64,000 nucleotides of DNA, from NCBI RefSeq assembly GCF_002001205.1, contig NZ_MUNZ01000089.1, positions 43,707 through 107,706 of the forward strand. The letters are read 5' to 3'. This document shows, piece after piece, positions 1 through 7,455 of the stretch. Within the stretch, counting starts at the first letter, position 1. The number at the start of each line of letters is the position of its first letter. The notes beneath the pieces were generated by a model. It was given only the letters and a program-made list of their open reading frames with translations, was not told the DNA's origin and ran no database searches. Made by a program: the position numbers and the translations under genes. The DNA is from Hydrogenophaga sp. A37 (GTDB lineage: Bacteria; Pseudomonadota; Gammaproteobacteria; Burkholderiales; Burkholderiaceae_C).

Positions 1-149
1 CGCTGCTTGACCACCGTGCCGATCACTGAGGCGATGCAGATCACCGTCAACAGCGAGATGGCAAAACGCATCGACGACAGCAACTCCACCAGATTGCCGA
101 GAATGCGGGAACCGGTGCGCAGCTGCAGGCCTTGGGTGGTGGCGGTCAT
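1..149 (-). CDS. resB: Cytochrome c biogenesis protein ResB, N-terminal fragment
   Basis: The first 49 codons of a minus-strand gene run off the left edge. The translation starts at the ATG at 149 and contains the stretch VELLSSMRFAISLLTVICIA, typical of the first membrane helix of betaproteobacterial ResB (Ccs1). ResB works with CcsA in system II haem delivery to apocytochromes c on the periplasmic side of the membrane. It lies just downstream of a cytochrome c4 gene on the same strand, the usual order in this group. Only the N-terminus is visible, so the haem-handling region cannot be checked. Confidence 0.85.
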   Translation of the reverse strand, partial: MTATTQGLQLRTGSRILGNLVELLSSMRFAISLLTVICIASVIGTVVKQ

Positions 150-223
150 TAACGTATGGACAACAAAAAAGGGTGGTTCCGGAGAAGCCAGAACGCACCC
201 TGATGTGAGCTATTTCGAGGCTG

Positions 224-265
224 GCGGTTCAATGCAAAAACGAGACTTTTGCATTGTGTGCCGCC
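224..265. repeat. Hairpin between cytochrome c4 gene and resB
   Basis: A perfect 9-bp inverted repeat, AATGCAAAA (231-239) and TTTTGCATT (247-255), is nested inside a second GGCGG/CCGCC pairing (224-228 with 261-265). It lies in the 163-base gap between the two minus-strand genes. No T-run follows on either strand, so it looks more like an mRNA-stabilising or processing hairpin than a terminator. That role is inference. Confidence 0.5.
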
Positions 266-312
266 AAACATCAACATCGACTGATATCCCGGGACATTCC
301 GGGGGCTTGGGA

Positions 313-927
313 TCAGCGCAGACCGGCGATGTAGTCGGACACAGCCTTGATTTCTTTGTCGTTCATCTTCGCGGCGACACCCGTCATCTGCGCGTTGTTG
401 ACACGGACGCCCGAACGGAAGGCATTGAGTTGGGCGCTGGTGTAGTCTGCATGCTGGCCCGACAGGCGCGGGTACTGCGCAGGGATGCCCGAGCCGGACG
501 GGCCGTGGCAACCGGCGCAAGCCGCGATCTGGCGGTCGGCGATGCCGCCGCGGTAGATGCGCTCGCCGAGACGAACCAGATCTTTCTCTTTCGCAAAGCC
601 GGTGGAGGCCTTCTGATCGGCCAGCCAGAACGCGATGTTGCGCATGTCGTCGTCGGACAGAGCCGAGGCAAAGCCCTTCATGATGGCGTTGTCGCGTTTG
701 CCCGACTTGAATTCCTGCAACTGCTTGGCGAGGTACTCGGGGTGCTGACGCGCCAGCTTCGGGTTGGCGGGCGTGGTCGAGTTGCCGTCGGCAGCGTGGC
801 AGGCCACACACACCTGACCATACAGCGCAGCGCCCTTGGCGAGATCGGGTTTGGCGGTCTGGGCTTGGGCGCTGAACGACAGGACTGCCGCGGCAGCGGC
901 GCAAAGAAGGGATGCTGGCAATTTCAT
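313..927 (-). CDS. Diheme cytochrome c4-type protein
   Basis: The 204-residue product starts with a cleavable signal peptide (about residues 1-22, ending AQA) and has two CxxCH haem c sites, CVACH at 40-44 and CAGCH at 137-141. Each sits at the start of one half of a duplicated cytochrome c domain, and methionines suitable as distal ligands follow each site. Length and duplication match cytochrome c4, a periplasmic electron carrier that usually feeds terminal oxidases. It is transcribed towards resB, whose product helps attach haem to such proteins, and away from engB. Confidence 0.9.
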   Translation of the reverse strand: MKLPASLLCAAAAAVLSFSAQAQTAKPDLAKGAALYGQVCVACHAADGNSTTPANPKLARQHPEYLAKQLQEFKSGKRDNAIMKGFASALSDDDMRNIAFWLADQKASTGFAKEKDLVRLGERIYRGGIADRQIAACAGCHGPSGSGIPAQYPRLSGQHADYTSAQLNAFRSGVRVNNAQMTGVAAKMNDKEIKAVSDYIAGLR

Positions 928-980
928 GTCGGGGGCTGTCGTCGAGGGCGACGGCGTCAGGTTGAGGAAATTCGCGGTAT

Positions 981-1009
981 TTGGGTGAATAGCCCATCGA
1001 TTTTACAAT
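981..1009 (+). promoter_or_regulatory. Sigma-70-like promoter for engB
   Basis: TTGGGT (981-986) and TACAAT (1004-1009) are separated by exactly 17 bases, and the engB ATG follows at 1031. The -10 box matches five of six consensus positions and the -35 box is weaker. The implied leader is only about 15 bases. Confidence 0.5.
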
Positions 1010-1030
1010 GTCCCACCGGGAAAACCCCAA

Positions 1031-1843
1031 ATGATCCAAGACCACACTCCAACCCCTCCCGCCTCAAGCCCTCCTTCGACAGACCCCCAGGTCCAAGATG
1101 GCCCTTCCCACAACGCTGGAAAACCTGCCGTCAAGGCATCGAAACCCGACCCGAAGGTCGCTCACGGCTGGCTTCACACCGCCCGCTTCCTCACCACAGC
1201 ACCCCAGCTGGAGCACCTGCCCGCGCTGGACTTGCCCGAGATCGCCTTTGTCGGCCGGTCGAACGCCGGCAAGTCCACGTCGATCAACACGCTCACGCAG
1301 CAAAAGCGCCTGGCCTTTGCATCCAAGACACCTGGGCGCACGCAGAGCATCAACCTCTTCTCTCTGGGCAAACAAGGCATTCACGACGCCGTGTTCGCCG
1401 ACCTGCCGGGGTACGGCTATGCAGCCGTGCCACGCGAGGCCAAGCTGCGCTGGCAGCGGGTCATGGGCAACTACCTGATCACGCGGGAAAACCTCCGCGC
1501 GGTCGTGCTGCTGATTGACCCACGCCTGGGCCTCACCGAGCTGGACGAGATCCTGTTGGAAGTGATCCGCCCTCGGGTGGAAGCGGGGTTGAAGTTCCTT
1601 GTGCTGCTCACCAAGTCAGACAAGCTCACGCGCTCCGAAGGCGCCAAGGCGTTGTCGATCGCACGCCTGCAAACCGGCGGCGGCGAAGTGCGGCTGTTCT
1701 CCGCGCTCAAGAAGCAGGGGCTGGACGAGGTCGCCCAGCTGCTGTGGGACTGGACCCACGAAACCAGCAATGCCCCACCAGCGGCCATGGCCCACACCGC
1801 CGCGCCCGAAGCCGACGAAGAAGAGCCGCCGGCGCTGGACTGA
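1031..1843 (+). CDS. engB: Ribosome biogenesis GTPase EngB/YihA/YsxC
   Basis: The 270-residue TRAFAC-class GTPase carries all the expected boxes: G1 GRSNAGKST at 75-83, TPGRTQ around 100-105 (G2 region), G3 DLPGYG at 124-129, and G4 TKSD at 194-197. The family assists late maturation of the large ribosomal subunit in the cytoplasm. It is longer than the roughly 210-residue E. coli protein because of a Pro/Ser-rich N-terminal extension of about 45 residues and an acidic C-terminal tail. The ATG at 1031 has a plausible promoter just upstream. Divergence from the cytochrome c4 gene is a common betaproteobacterial arrangement. Confidence 0.95.
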   Translation: MIQDHTPTPPASSPPSTDPQVQDGPSHNAGKPAVKASKPDPKVAHGWLHTARFLTTAPQLEHLPALDLPEIAFVGRSNAGKSTSINTLTQQKRLAFASKTPGRTQSINLFSLGKQGIHDAVFADLPGYGYAAVPREAKLRWQRVMGNYLITRENLRAVVLLIDPRLGLTELDEILLEVIRPRVEAGLKFLVLLTKSDKLTRSEGAKALSIARLQTGGGEVRLFSALKKQGLDEVAQLLWDWTHETSNAPPAAMAHTAAPEADEEEPPALD

Positions 1844-1859
1844 CCGACCCGAAGCGCGG

Positions 1860-2777
1860 TCAGCGGTAAAAGGAAGGCTCGCCGTTGGGGCGGGTCTTGA
1901 AGCGCTTGTGCACCCAGTAGTACTGCTCGGGCACGGCGTCGATCCAGTGCTGCAGTTGCTCGTTCATGTGCACGGTATCGGCCACGACATCGTCGGTGGG
2001 GAAGTCCTGCCACGGCGGAAGCACCGTGACCTCGTAGCCGTCCGGCGTCAGGCGGCTGACGATGGGCAGCACGCGCGCCCCGCCCATGCGGGCGAACCGT
2101 GACAGGGATGGCACCGTGGCCGCAGACACGCCGTAAAACGGCACGAACACCGAGTCGCGGGGCCCGTAATCCATATCAGGCAAGAGGTAGAGCGGCTCGC
2201 CGGCTCGCAGTGCCGTGACCAAGGCCTTCAGGCCCGCGCTCTTGGCCACGATGTGGGGCTCACCGAACCGGCGTCGCCCATCGGCCATCCACTGATCCAG
2301 CACGGGATTGCGTTGCCGCGCGTACAGGCCACAAAACCGCCGCTGCACGTGGGCCGTGAGCGCCATCCAGCCGGCGTCCATGCCCACGAAATGCGGTGCA
2401 AACAACAAGGTGGGCACTGTTTCATGCAGTGCCTGCACCTCGCCCGTCAAACGCAGCCGCCGACGCACGACCTCAGGGCGGCCCTCCCACAGCCAGCTGC
2501 GGTCCAACCAGGCCTGCACAAACAGCACAAAGTGCCGGCGCACAAGATGGCGCCGCTGGGTCTCACTTTTCTCCGGAAAGCACAGTGCGAGGTTGACTTC
2601 GGCGATGCGGCGTCGGCGCAATGCCAGCATACACAGCAGGTGCCCGACCACCCAACCCAACGCCCTCAGCCAGGAGAGCGGCGCGTGCTTGAGCACCCGC
2701 ATCAGCGCAAGCCCGCCCAGGCTCAGGGCGCTTTTCATGAAGGGGCGGCGAGGGGTCGGTGCGGACGGTTGGGACAT
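1860..2777 (-). CDS. LpxL/HtrB-family lysophospholipid/lipid A acyltransferase
   Basis: The 305-residue inner-membrane acyltransferase has the HX4D catalytic motif (HFVGMD within FAPHFVGMDAGW) and the downstream family regions LYARQRNPVLDQW and LLPDMDYGPRDSVFVPF. Members transfer secondary acyl chains to lipid A precursors on the cytoplasmic face. A hydrophobic segment near residues 35-55 anchors the protein. It is the second gene of a tandem pair, 21 bases after a paralogue, and converges on engB. Which acyl chain or position it modifies cannot be told from sequence. Met14 is an alternative start. Confidence 0.88.
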   Translation of the reverse strand: MSQPSAPTPRRPFMKSALSLGGLALMRVLKHAPLSWLRALGWVVGHLLCMLALRRRRIAEVNLALCFPEKSETQRRHLVRRHFVLFVQAWLDRSWLWEGRPEVVRRRLRLTGEVQALHETVPTLLFAPHFVGMDAGWMALTAHVQRRFCGLYARQRNPVLDQWMADGRRRFGEPHIVAKSAGLKALVTALRAGEPLYLLPDMDYGPRDSVFVPFYGVSAATVPSLSRFARMGGARVLPIVSRLTPDGYEVTVLPPWQDFPTDDVVADTVHMNEQLQHWIDAVPEQYYWVHKRFKTRPNGEPSFYR

Positions 2778-2798
2778 GAATGGGCCGGAGCTCGGTGA

Positions 2799-3686
2799 TC
2801 AGGTGCGTTGCGCGCGCTCGGCATCCAGACGCGCTGCATGGCTCAGCCCCGCCGGCGCCTTGTACCGGTCGTAGGACCAGAGGTACTGGGTTGGGCACTC
2901 CTTCACCAGCGACTCCATGGCCTGGTTGATCTGCCGGGCCGCTTGCTGTGGATCGCTGGACAGCTGGCCATCGCCGTCCGCCAAGAAGGGCCGCACCCGG
3001 GCGCGGTAGCCCCGTCCCCACGACAGGCGTTCACCCCAGATCAGCACCACGCGAGCGCCACCGGTCTGGGCCAGGCGCGCCGACAGCGTCATCGTGTAGG
3101 CGTCCCGACCGAAAAACGGCGCCCAGACACCCTGCCCTGAGGGCGGCACCTGGTCCGGCAGCAGGCCCACTGCCTGGTGTTGCTTGAGTGCCTTGATCAG
3201 CTGCTTGACGCCCGCCAGCGTGGTCGGCGCGGTGTGAAGCCCGGGCCGACTGCGGGCTTCCATCAGCTCGCGCAGCCAGGGCTGGCGGGCCGGGCGGTAC
3301 AGCACCGTGATCGGCATGCGCTCGCCAAACCGCTGCGCCACCAATTGAGCGGTAACTTCGAAACAGCCCAGATGCGGCGTCAGGTACAGCAAGCCGTCCC
3401 CGTGCGTCATGGCCTCTTCGACATGGGCCACCCCGTCCCAATCGACGCGAACCGGCCGACCCAACCACAGCCGTGGCAACTCGACGACCAGCTTGCCCGA
3501 CTCGGCGACCGAGCCCAGCGCGACGGAGCGCGGGTACCCCGCGAGTTGGGCATGGGCAAACAGCCTGCGCCGGTACCGTGGCGACGCGAGAAACGTCAAC
3601 CAGCCCAGCACCCAGCCCAGTGCGTGCAGCACCGGCAGCGGCAGCAGGGACAAAAATCGAAACAGAAGCTGAAAGAAAGCCGTCAC
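2799..3686 (-). CDS. LpxL/HtrB-family acyltransferase, paralogue
   Basis: The 295-residue protein belongs to the same family as its downstream neighbour. The motif is HX4E here (HLGCFE within LTPHLGCFEV), followed by the family regions VLYRPARQPWL and GLLPDQVPPSGQGVWAPFFG. HX4E is accepted in this superfamily. An N-terminal hydrophobic helix at about 5-35 anchors it. The start is a GTG at 3686. Two divergent copies in one operon suggest successive acylations of lipid A with different acyl donors, which is inference. The operon is divergent from metK, a common Comamonadaceae layout. Confidence 0.87.
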   Translation of the reverse strand: MTAFFQLLFRFLSLLPLPVLHALGWVLGWLTFLASPRYRRRLFAHAQLAGYPRSVALGSVAESGKLVVELPRLWLGRPVRVDWDGVAHVEEAMTHGDGLLYLTPHLGCFEVTAQLVAQRFGERMPITVLYRPARQPWLRELMEARSRPGLHTAPTTLAGVKQLIKALKQHQAVGLLPDQVPPSGQGVWAPFFGRDAYTMTLSARLAQTGGARVVLIWGERLSWGRGYRARVRPFLADGDGQLSSDPQQAARQINQAMESLVKECPTQYLWSYDRYKAPAGLSHAARLDAERAQRT

Positions 3687-3738
3687 AAAACACTCTTATG
3701 ACGCGATGGCCGCCCAGCGGCACCGCGCTCCGTTACCC

Positions 3739-3744
3739 TAAAAT
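3739..3744 (+). promoter_or_regulatory. -10 element of the metK promoter
   Basis: TAAAAT lies in the context CCCTAAAATAGCGCC, a common betaproteobacterial -10 region with a GC-rich discriminator. No good -35 box is visible 17 bases upstream. Transcription would start near 3751, giving a metK leader of about 105 bases. Confidence 0.45.
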
Positions 3745-3811
3745 AGCGCCCATCGCCGAGTTATTGAACTAATTGCGGGGCGATTCACAAATTCCGCTAA
3801 AGCGTTCGCCG

Positions 3812-3855
3812 AACCAGAAAACCGGCAACGCCGGTTCATCAACTCTGGAGTTTAT
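3812..3855 (+). promoter_or_regulatory. Structured metK leader covering the ribosome binding site
   Basis: A perfect 7-bp hairpin, AACCGGC (3820-3826), loop AAC, GCCGGTT (3830-3836), is enclosed by CCAGA (3814-3818) pairing with TCTGG (3844-3848). The outer arm covers the first two G residues of the Shine-Dalgarno GGAG (3847-3850) that serves the metK ATG at 3856. Such a fold could gate translation. It does not match the SAM or SAH riboswitch classes as I know them, so ligand control is speculative. Confidence 0.4.
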
Positions 3856-5037
3856 ATGGCGAACGATTTCCTCTTTACCTCTGAATCCGTCTCCGAAGGC
3901 CATCCCGACAAGGTCGCCGACCAGATTTCGGACGCGATCCTCGATGCGATTTTCAAGCAGGACCCGCGCAGCCGCGTGGCCGCCGAGACGCTGTGCAACA
4001 CGGGTCTGGTGGTGCTGGCCGGAGAGATCACGACCAACGCCCACGTTGATTACATCCAGATCGCGCGCGACACCATCAAGCGCATCGGCTACGACAACAC
4101 CGAGTACGGCATCGACTACAAGGGTTGCGCCGTCATGGTCTGCTACGACAAGCAGTCCAACGACATCGCGCAGGGCGTGGACCAGGCCTCCGACGACCAT
4201 CTGAACACCGGTGCCGGCGACCAGGGCCTGATGTTCGGCTACGCCTGCGACGAAACGCCCGAGCTGATGCCCGCGCCGATCTACTACGCACACCGTCTGG
4301 TAGAACGCCAGGCCCAGCTGCGCAAGGACGGCCGTCTGCCCTTCCTGCGCCCGGACGCCAAGAGCCAGGTGACCATGCGTTACGTGGACGGCAAGCCCCA
4401 CAGCATTGACACCGTGGTGCTGTCCAGCCAGCACGCGCCCGAGTACAGCCTGGGCCACAAGATGACCGACGCCTTCTATGAAGCCGTGCGCGAAGAAATC
4501 ATCAAGCCGGTGCTGCCCAAGGAATTCCTGACCGCCGACACCAAGTACCTGATCAACCCGACCGGCCGCTTCGTCGTCGGCGGCCCGCAGGGCGACTGTG
4601 GCCTGACCGGCCGCAAGATCATCGTCGACACCTATGGCGGCGCCTGCCCGCACGGTGGTGGCGCGTTCTCGGGCAAGGACCCGTCCAAGGTCGACCGCTC
4701 GGCCGCCTACGCCGCGCGTTACGTCGCCAAGAACGTGGTCGCCGCCGGCCTGGCCAAGCAGTGCCAGGTGCAGGTGGCCTACGCCATTGGCGTGGCCAAG
4801 CCGATGAACATCACGGTCTACACCGAAGGCACAGGCGTGATCAGCGACGACAAGCTCTCGGCCATCGTGGCCGAGGTGTTCGACCTGCGCCCCAAAGGCA
4901 TCATCCAGATGCTGGATCTGCTGCGCCCGATCTACGAAAAAACAGCCGCCTACGGCCACTTCGGTCGCGAAGAGCCTGAGTTCACCTGGGAGCGCACCGA
5001 CAAAGCACCCGCATTGCGGGCTGCCGCCGGCCTGTAA
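3856..5037 (+). CDS. metK: S-adenosylmethionine synthetase
   Basis: The 393-residue enzyme makes S-adenosylmethionine from methionine and ATP in the cytoplasm. Signature stretches are all intact: [16 protein letters not shown] from residue 15, the ATP-site motif GAGDQG at 119-124, and the glycine-rich P-loop-like GGGAFSGKD at 267-275. Length matches the family. The ATG at 3856 follows GGAG with 5-base spacing. It stands alone between a divergent acyltransferase pair and a strong terminator, so it is probably monocistronic. The leader hairpin is the only visible regulatory feature. Confidence 0.98.
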   Translation: MANDFLFTSESVSEGHPDKVADQISDAILDAIFKQDPRSRVAAETLCNTGLVVLAGEITTNAHVDYIQIARDTIKRIGYDNTEYGIDYKGCAVMVCYDKQSNDIAQGVDQASDDHLNTGAGDQGLMFGYACDETPELMPAPIYYAHRLVERQAQLRKDGRLPFLRPDAKSQVTMRYVDGKPHSIDTVVLSSQHAPEYSLGHKMTDAFYEAVREEIIKPVLPKEFLTADTKYLINPTGRFVVGGPQGDCGLTGRKIIVDTYGGACPHGGGAFSGKDPSKVDRSAAYAARYVAKNVVAAGLAKQCQVQVAYAIGVAKPMNITVYTEGTGVISDDKLSAIVAEVFDLRPKGIIQMLDLLRPIYEKTAAYGHFGREEPEFTWERTDKAPALRAAAGL

Positions 5038-5056
5038 GCAAGCGCTTACAGATGGC

Positions 5057-5089
5057 AAAAGCCTCGCCAGTTTGGCGAGGCTTTTTTTT
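5057..5089 (+). terminator. Rho-independent terminator of metK
   Basis: GCCTCGCC (5061-5068) and GGCGAGGC (5074-5081) form a perfect 8-bp stem with loop AGTTT. It is followed by eight T (5082-5089) and preceded by four A. Confidence 0.95.
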
Positions 5090-5202
5090 GCCCCAGCGCG
5101 ACGGTTTTACCGTTTGGGGGGTTGAATTTTTCCGGAAAGTGTCCGATACATCCAGTACAGACGCGATGGTCTGTGCCTCGCAACGACCTGGAGCCAAGAA
5201 CC

Positions 5203-7278
5203 ATGGAAACCCCTGTCAGCCCTGAACGGACCGACACCGCCCACCCCGACCTTGAGCGCCTGGTGACCCTGCGCACCCGGGAACTTGAGCAAGCACTGGC
5301 TCGTGCGCAGTCGCTGTACGACCAGGCGCCGTGCGGCTACCTGTCCCTGGATCCCGACCTGCGGGTCGTCAACATCAACCACACGTTGCTGAAATGGCTG
5401 GGCCTTCCCGGCGAAGAGGCGATCGGGAAGATAGACGTGTTTTCGTTCGTCGATCCCTCCGCCCGGCAGGTGCTGCAAAGCCGCATGCAGGCGCTGGCCC
5501 ACACAGGCCACACCGACCCGATGGAGATCGAGGTCCGTCGCCGCGATGGCAGCCACTTCCACGCGCTGTTCTCATCCACCGCCGTGACCGACGAACAGGG
5601 GTTGTTCTTGTACAGCAACACCACGGTGGTGGACATCAGCGAGCGCAAGGCCGTGGAGCAGCGCGTGGCCGCCCACGACGGCTTCCTGCGCAGCATCACC
5701 GACCGCATCCCCTCGCACCTCGCCTATTACGACAAAGACCTGATCTGCCGCTTCGCCAACACGGCGCACGCCAGCCGCTACGGCAAGCTGGCCAGCGAGA
5801 TGGTCGGCACGCACCTGAGCCAGGTGGTGAGCGAGGACCAGTTGCCGGAGATCCTGCCGCACGTGGCCGACGCCTTGAGCGGCCAGTCGCAGACCTTTGA
5901 AGCCGAGCGTCTGGAAGACGACGGCTCGCGCAGTTTCTACGAAATCCATTACATCCCCGACTTCCAGCACGGCGCGGTGGAGGGCATCTTCATCGAGCTG
6001 CACGACATCAGCGAGCGCAAGCGCACCGAAGAGTTCGTGCTGGAGGCCAACCGCGACCTGGAAGAGCGGGTGCGCGAACGCAGTGCCGAGCTGTTCCAGA
6101 GCGAGCAGCGCTACCGCCTGATGGTGGACGCCATACAGGACCACTGCATTTACTTCGTGGACGCAGAAGGGGCCGTGACCGAGTGGACAGAAAGCGCCCA
6201 GCGCCTGCACGGCCACACGCGCTCACAGATGCTGGGCAAGCCCTACCTGCAGCTGCTTGCAGTGGACAACGCGGGCGAGGACGAGGTGGACCCGGCCCAG
6301 GTGCTGCGCCTGGCCACGGCCCACGGACAATGGGAAACCCGGGGCTGGCGCCTGCGCGATGACGGATCCCGGTTCTGGGCCCACACCGTGCTCACCGCGC
6401 TGCGCACCGAAGCGGGCGAGCTGCAGGGCCTCTCTTGCATCACCCGCGACATGACCGCGGCCAAGAGCCTGGAGGACGTGATGAACGACCTCAACCGCGA
6501 GCTCGAGAAACGCGTCGCCGAGCGCACCCAGCAGCTCGTGGCCGCCAACAAAGACCTGGACGTGTTCTCGCACATGGTCTCGCACGACCTTCGCGCGCCG
6601 CTGCGCCACATCGGGAGCTTCGTGAGTCTGCTGCAGGAGCAGATGGGCGAGTCCAAAGACACGCTCGCCCTGCAGTACCTGAACTCGATCGCCAAGGCCA
6701 GCAAGCGCATGAGCCACATGATCGAGGGACTGCTCGAGTACGCCCGCCTCGGCCGCGTCGCCATCGAATCGCAGCCGGTGCCACTGGCAACGCTGCTCGA
6801 CGGCGTGGTGGCCCACCTGAAACAGGAAACCCTGGGCCGCTCCATCGAGTGGGTGATCGAAGACGACCTGCCGGTGGTGCGCGGCGATGCCATGCTGCTG
6901 GCCCAGGCCCTGGGCAACCTGCTGGGCAATTCGGTCAAGTACACCCGCACCCGGGAGCATGCGCACATCGAGGTGGGCTGGAAAGTCAACCCCGTGGGCG
7001 GACGCACCTTCTATGTGAACGACAACGGCGTGGGCTTCGACCTGGAGAAGGCGCACAACCTGTTCGTCATGTTCCAGCGCCAGCACCACTCCATGGACTT
7101 CGAAGGCACGGGCACCGGCCTGGCCCTGTCGCAGCGCATCATCGAACGCCACGGCGGCCGCATCTGGGCAGAGACCGCCCCAGGTGAAGGTTGCACCTTC
7201 TATTTCACCCTGCCGTTTGACAAGGTGGAACCCGACCTCGACTTTCCCAAGTCGGCCATGGCGGAGCTGACGATCTGA
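5203..7278 (+). CDS. Multi-PAS sensor histidine kinase, no visible partner regulator
   Basis: The 691-residue product has three PAS-like domains (about 35-165, 175-290 and 310-420), coiled-coil linkers ending in the VAERTQQLVAANKDL type of heptads, and a HisKA/HATPase core. The phosphoacceptor is His461 in VSHDLRAPLRH. The N box (NLLGNSVKY, about 572), G1 (NDNGVGFD) and G2 (GTGTGLALS) boxes are intact. No transmembrane helix is seen, so it should be a cytoplasmic sensor. The kinase core resembles the phytochrome-like bacterial class. The ATG at 5203 has GGAG upstream (5190-5193); an upstream TTG at 5122 is less likely. No response regulator gene adjoins it, so the target is unknown. Confidence 0.9.
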   Translation: METPVSPERTDTAHPDLERLVTLRTRELEQALARAQSLYDQAPCGYLSLDPDLRVVNINHTLLKWLGLPGEEAIGKIDVFSFVDPSARQVLQSRMQALAHTGHTDPMEIEVRRRDGSHFHALFSSTAVTDEQGLFLYSNTTVVDISERKAVEQRVAAHDGFLRSITDRIPSHLAYYDKDLICRFANTAHASRYGKLASEMVGTHLSQVVSEDQLPEILPHVADALSGQSQTFEAERLEDDGSRSFYEIHYIPDFQHGAVEGIFIELHDISERKRTEEFVLEANRDLEERVRERSAELFQSEQRYRLMVDAIQDHCIYFVDAEGAVTEWTESAQRLHGHTRSQMLGKPYLQLLAVDNAGEDEVDPAQVLRLATAHGQWETRGWRLRDDGSRFWAHTVLTALRTEAGELQGLSCITRDMTAAKSLEDVMNDLNRELEKRVAERTQQLVAANKDLDVFSHMVSHDLRAPLRHIGSFVSLLQEQMGESKDTLALQYLNSIAKASKRMSHMIEGLLEYARLGRVAIESQPVPLATLLDGVVAHLKQETLGRSIEWVIEDDLPVVRGDAMLLAQALGNLLGNSVKYTRTREHAHIEVGWKVNPVGGRTFYVNDNGVGFDLEKAHNLFVMFQRQHHSMDFEGTGTGLALSQRIIERHGGRIWAETAPGEGCTFYFTLPFDKVEPDLDFPKSAMAELTI

Positions 7279-7300
7279 GACGCCCGCTCCGGCAGACCCA

Positions 7301-7350
7301 GGGGTTCACACGACCGCTCTCGGCGGCGTGTGAACCCCGCCCCTTTTTTT
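7301..7350 (+). terminator. Terminator after the PAS histidine kinase
   Basis: A perfect 12-bp stem, GGGGTTCACACG (7301-7312) with CGTGTGAACCCC (7327-7338), is followed within five bases by seven T (7344-7350). Confidence 0.92.
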
Positions 7351-7455
7351 GACGCTCCACCATAGCCCGGAAGTCGGATCAGCTTTCCATGTCGACAGCG
7401 CGCCACTCCGCTGCATGAAGCGGGGGTCGCGCAAAGCGCGGCAGGGGTGTTTCCT

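Noticed and set aside
3751..3855. SAM-II, SMK, SAM/SAH or SAH riboswitch before metK
   Set aside because: The characteristic conserved cores of these classes were not found in the leader. Only the unexplained nested hairpin remains, and it is reported as such.
3769..5058. A 429-codon open frame on the minus strand opposite metK
   Set aside because: It is the complement of a well-conserved gene with third-position GC bias. Its translation is Val/Gly/His-rich and resembles no protein family.
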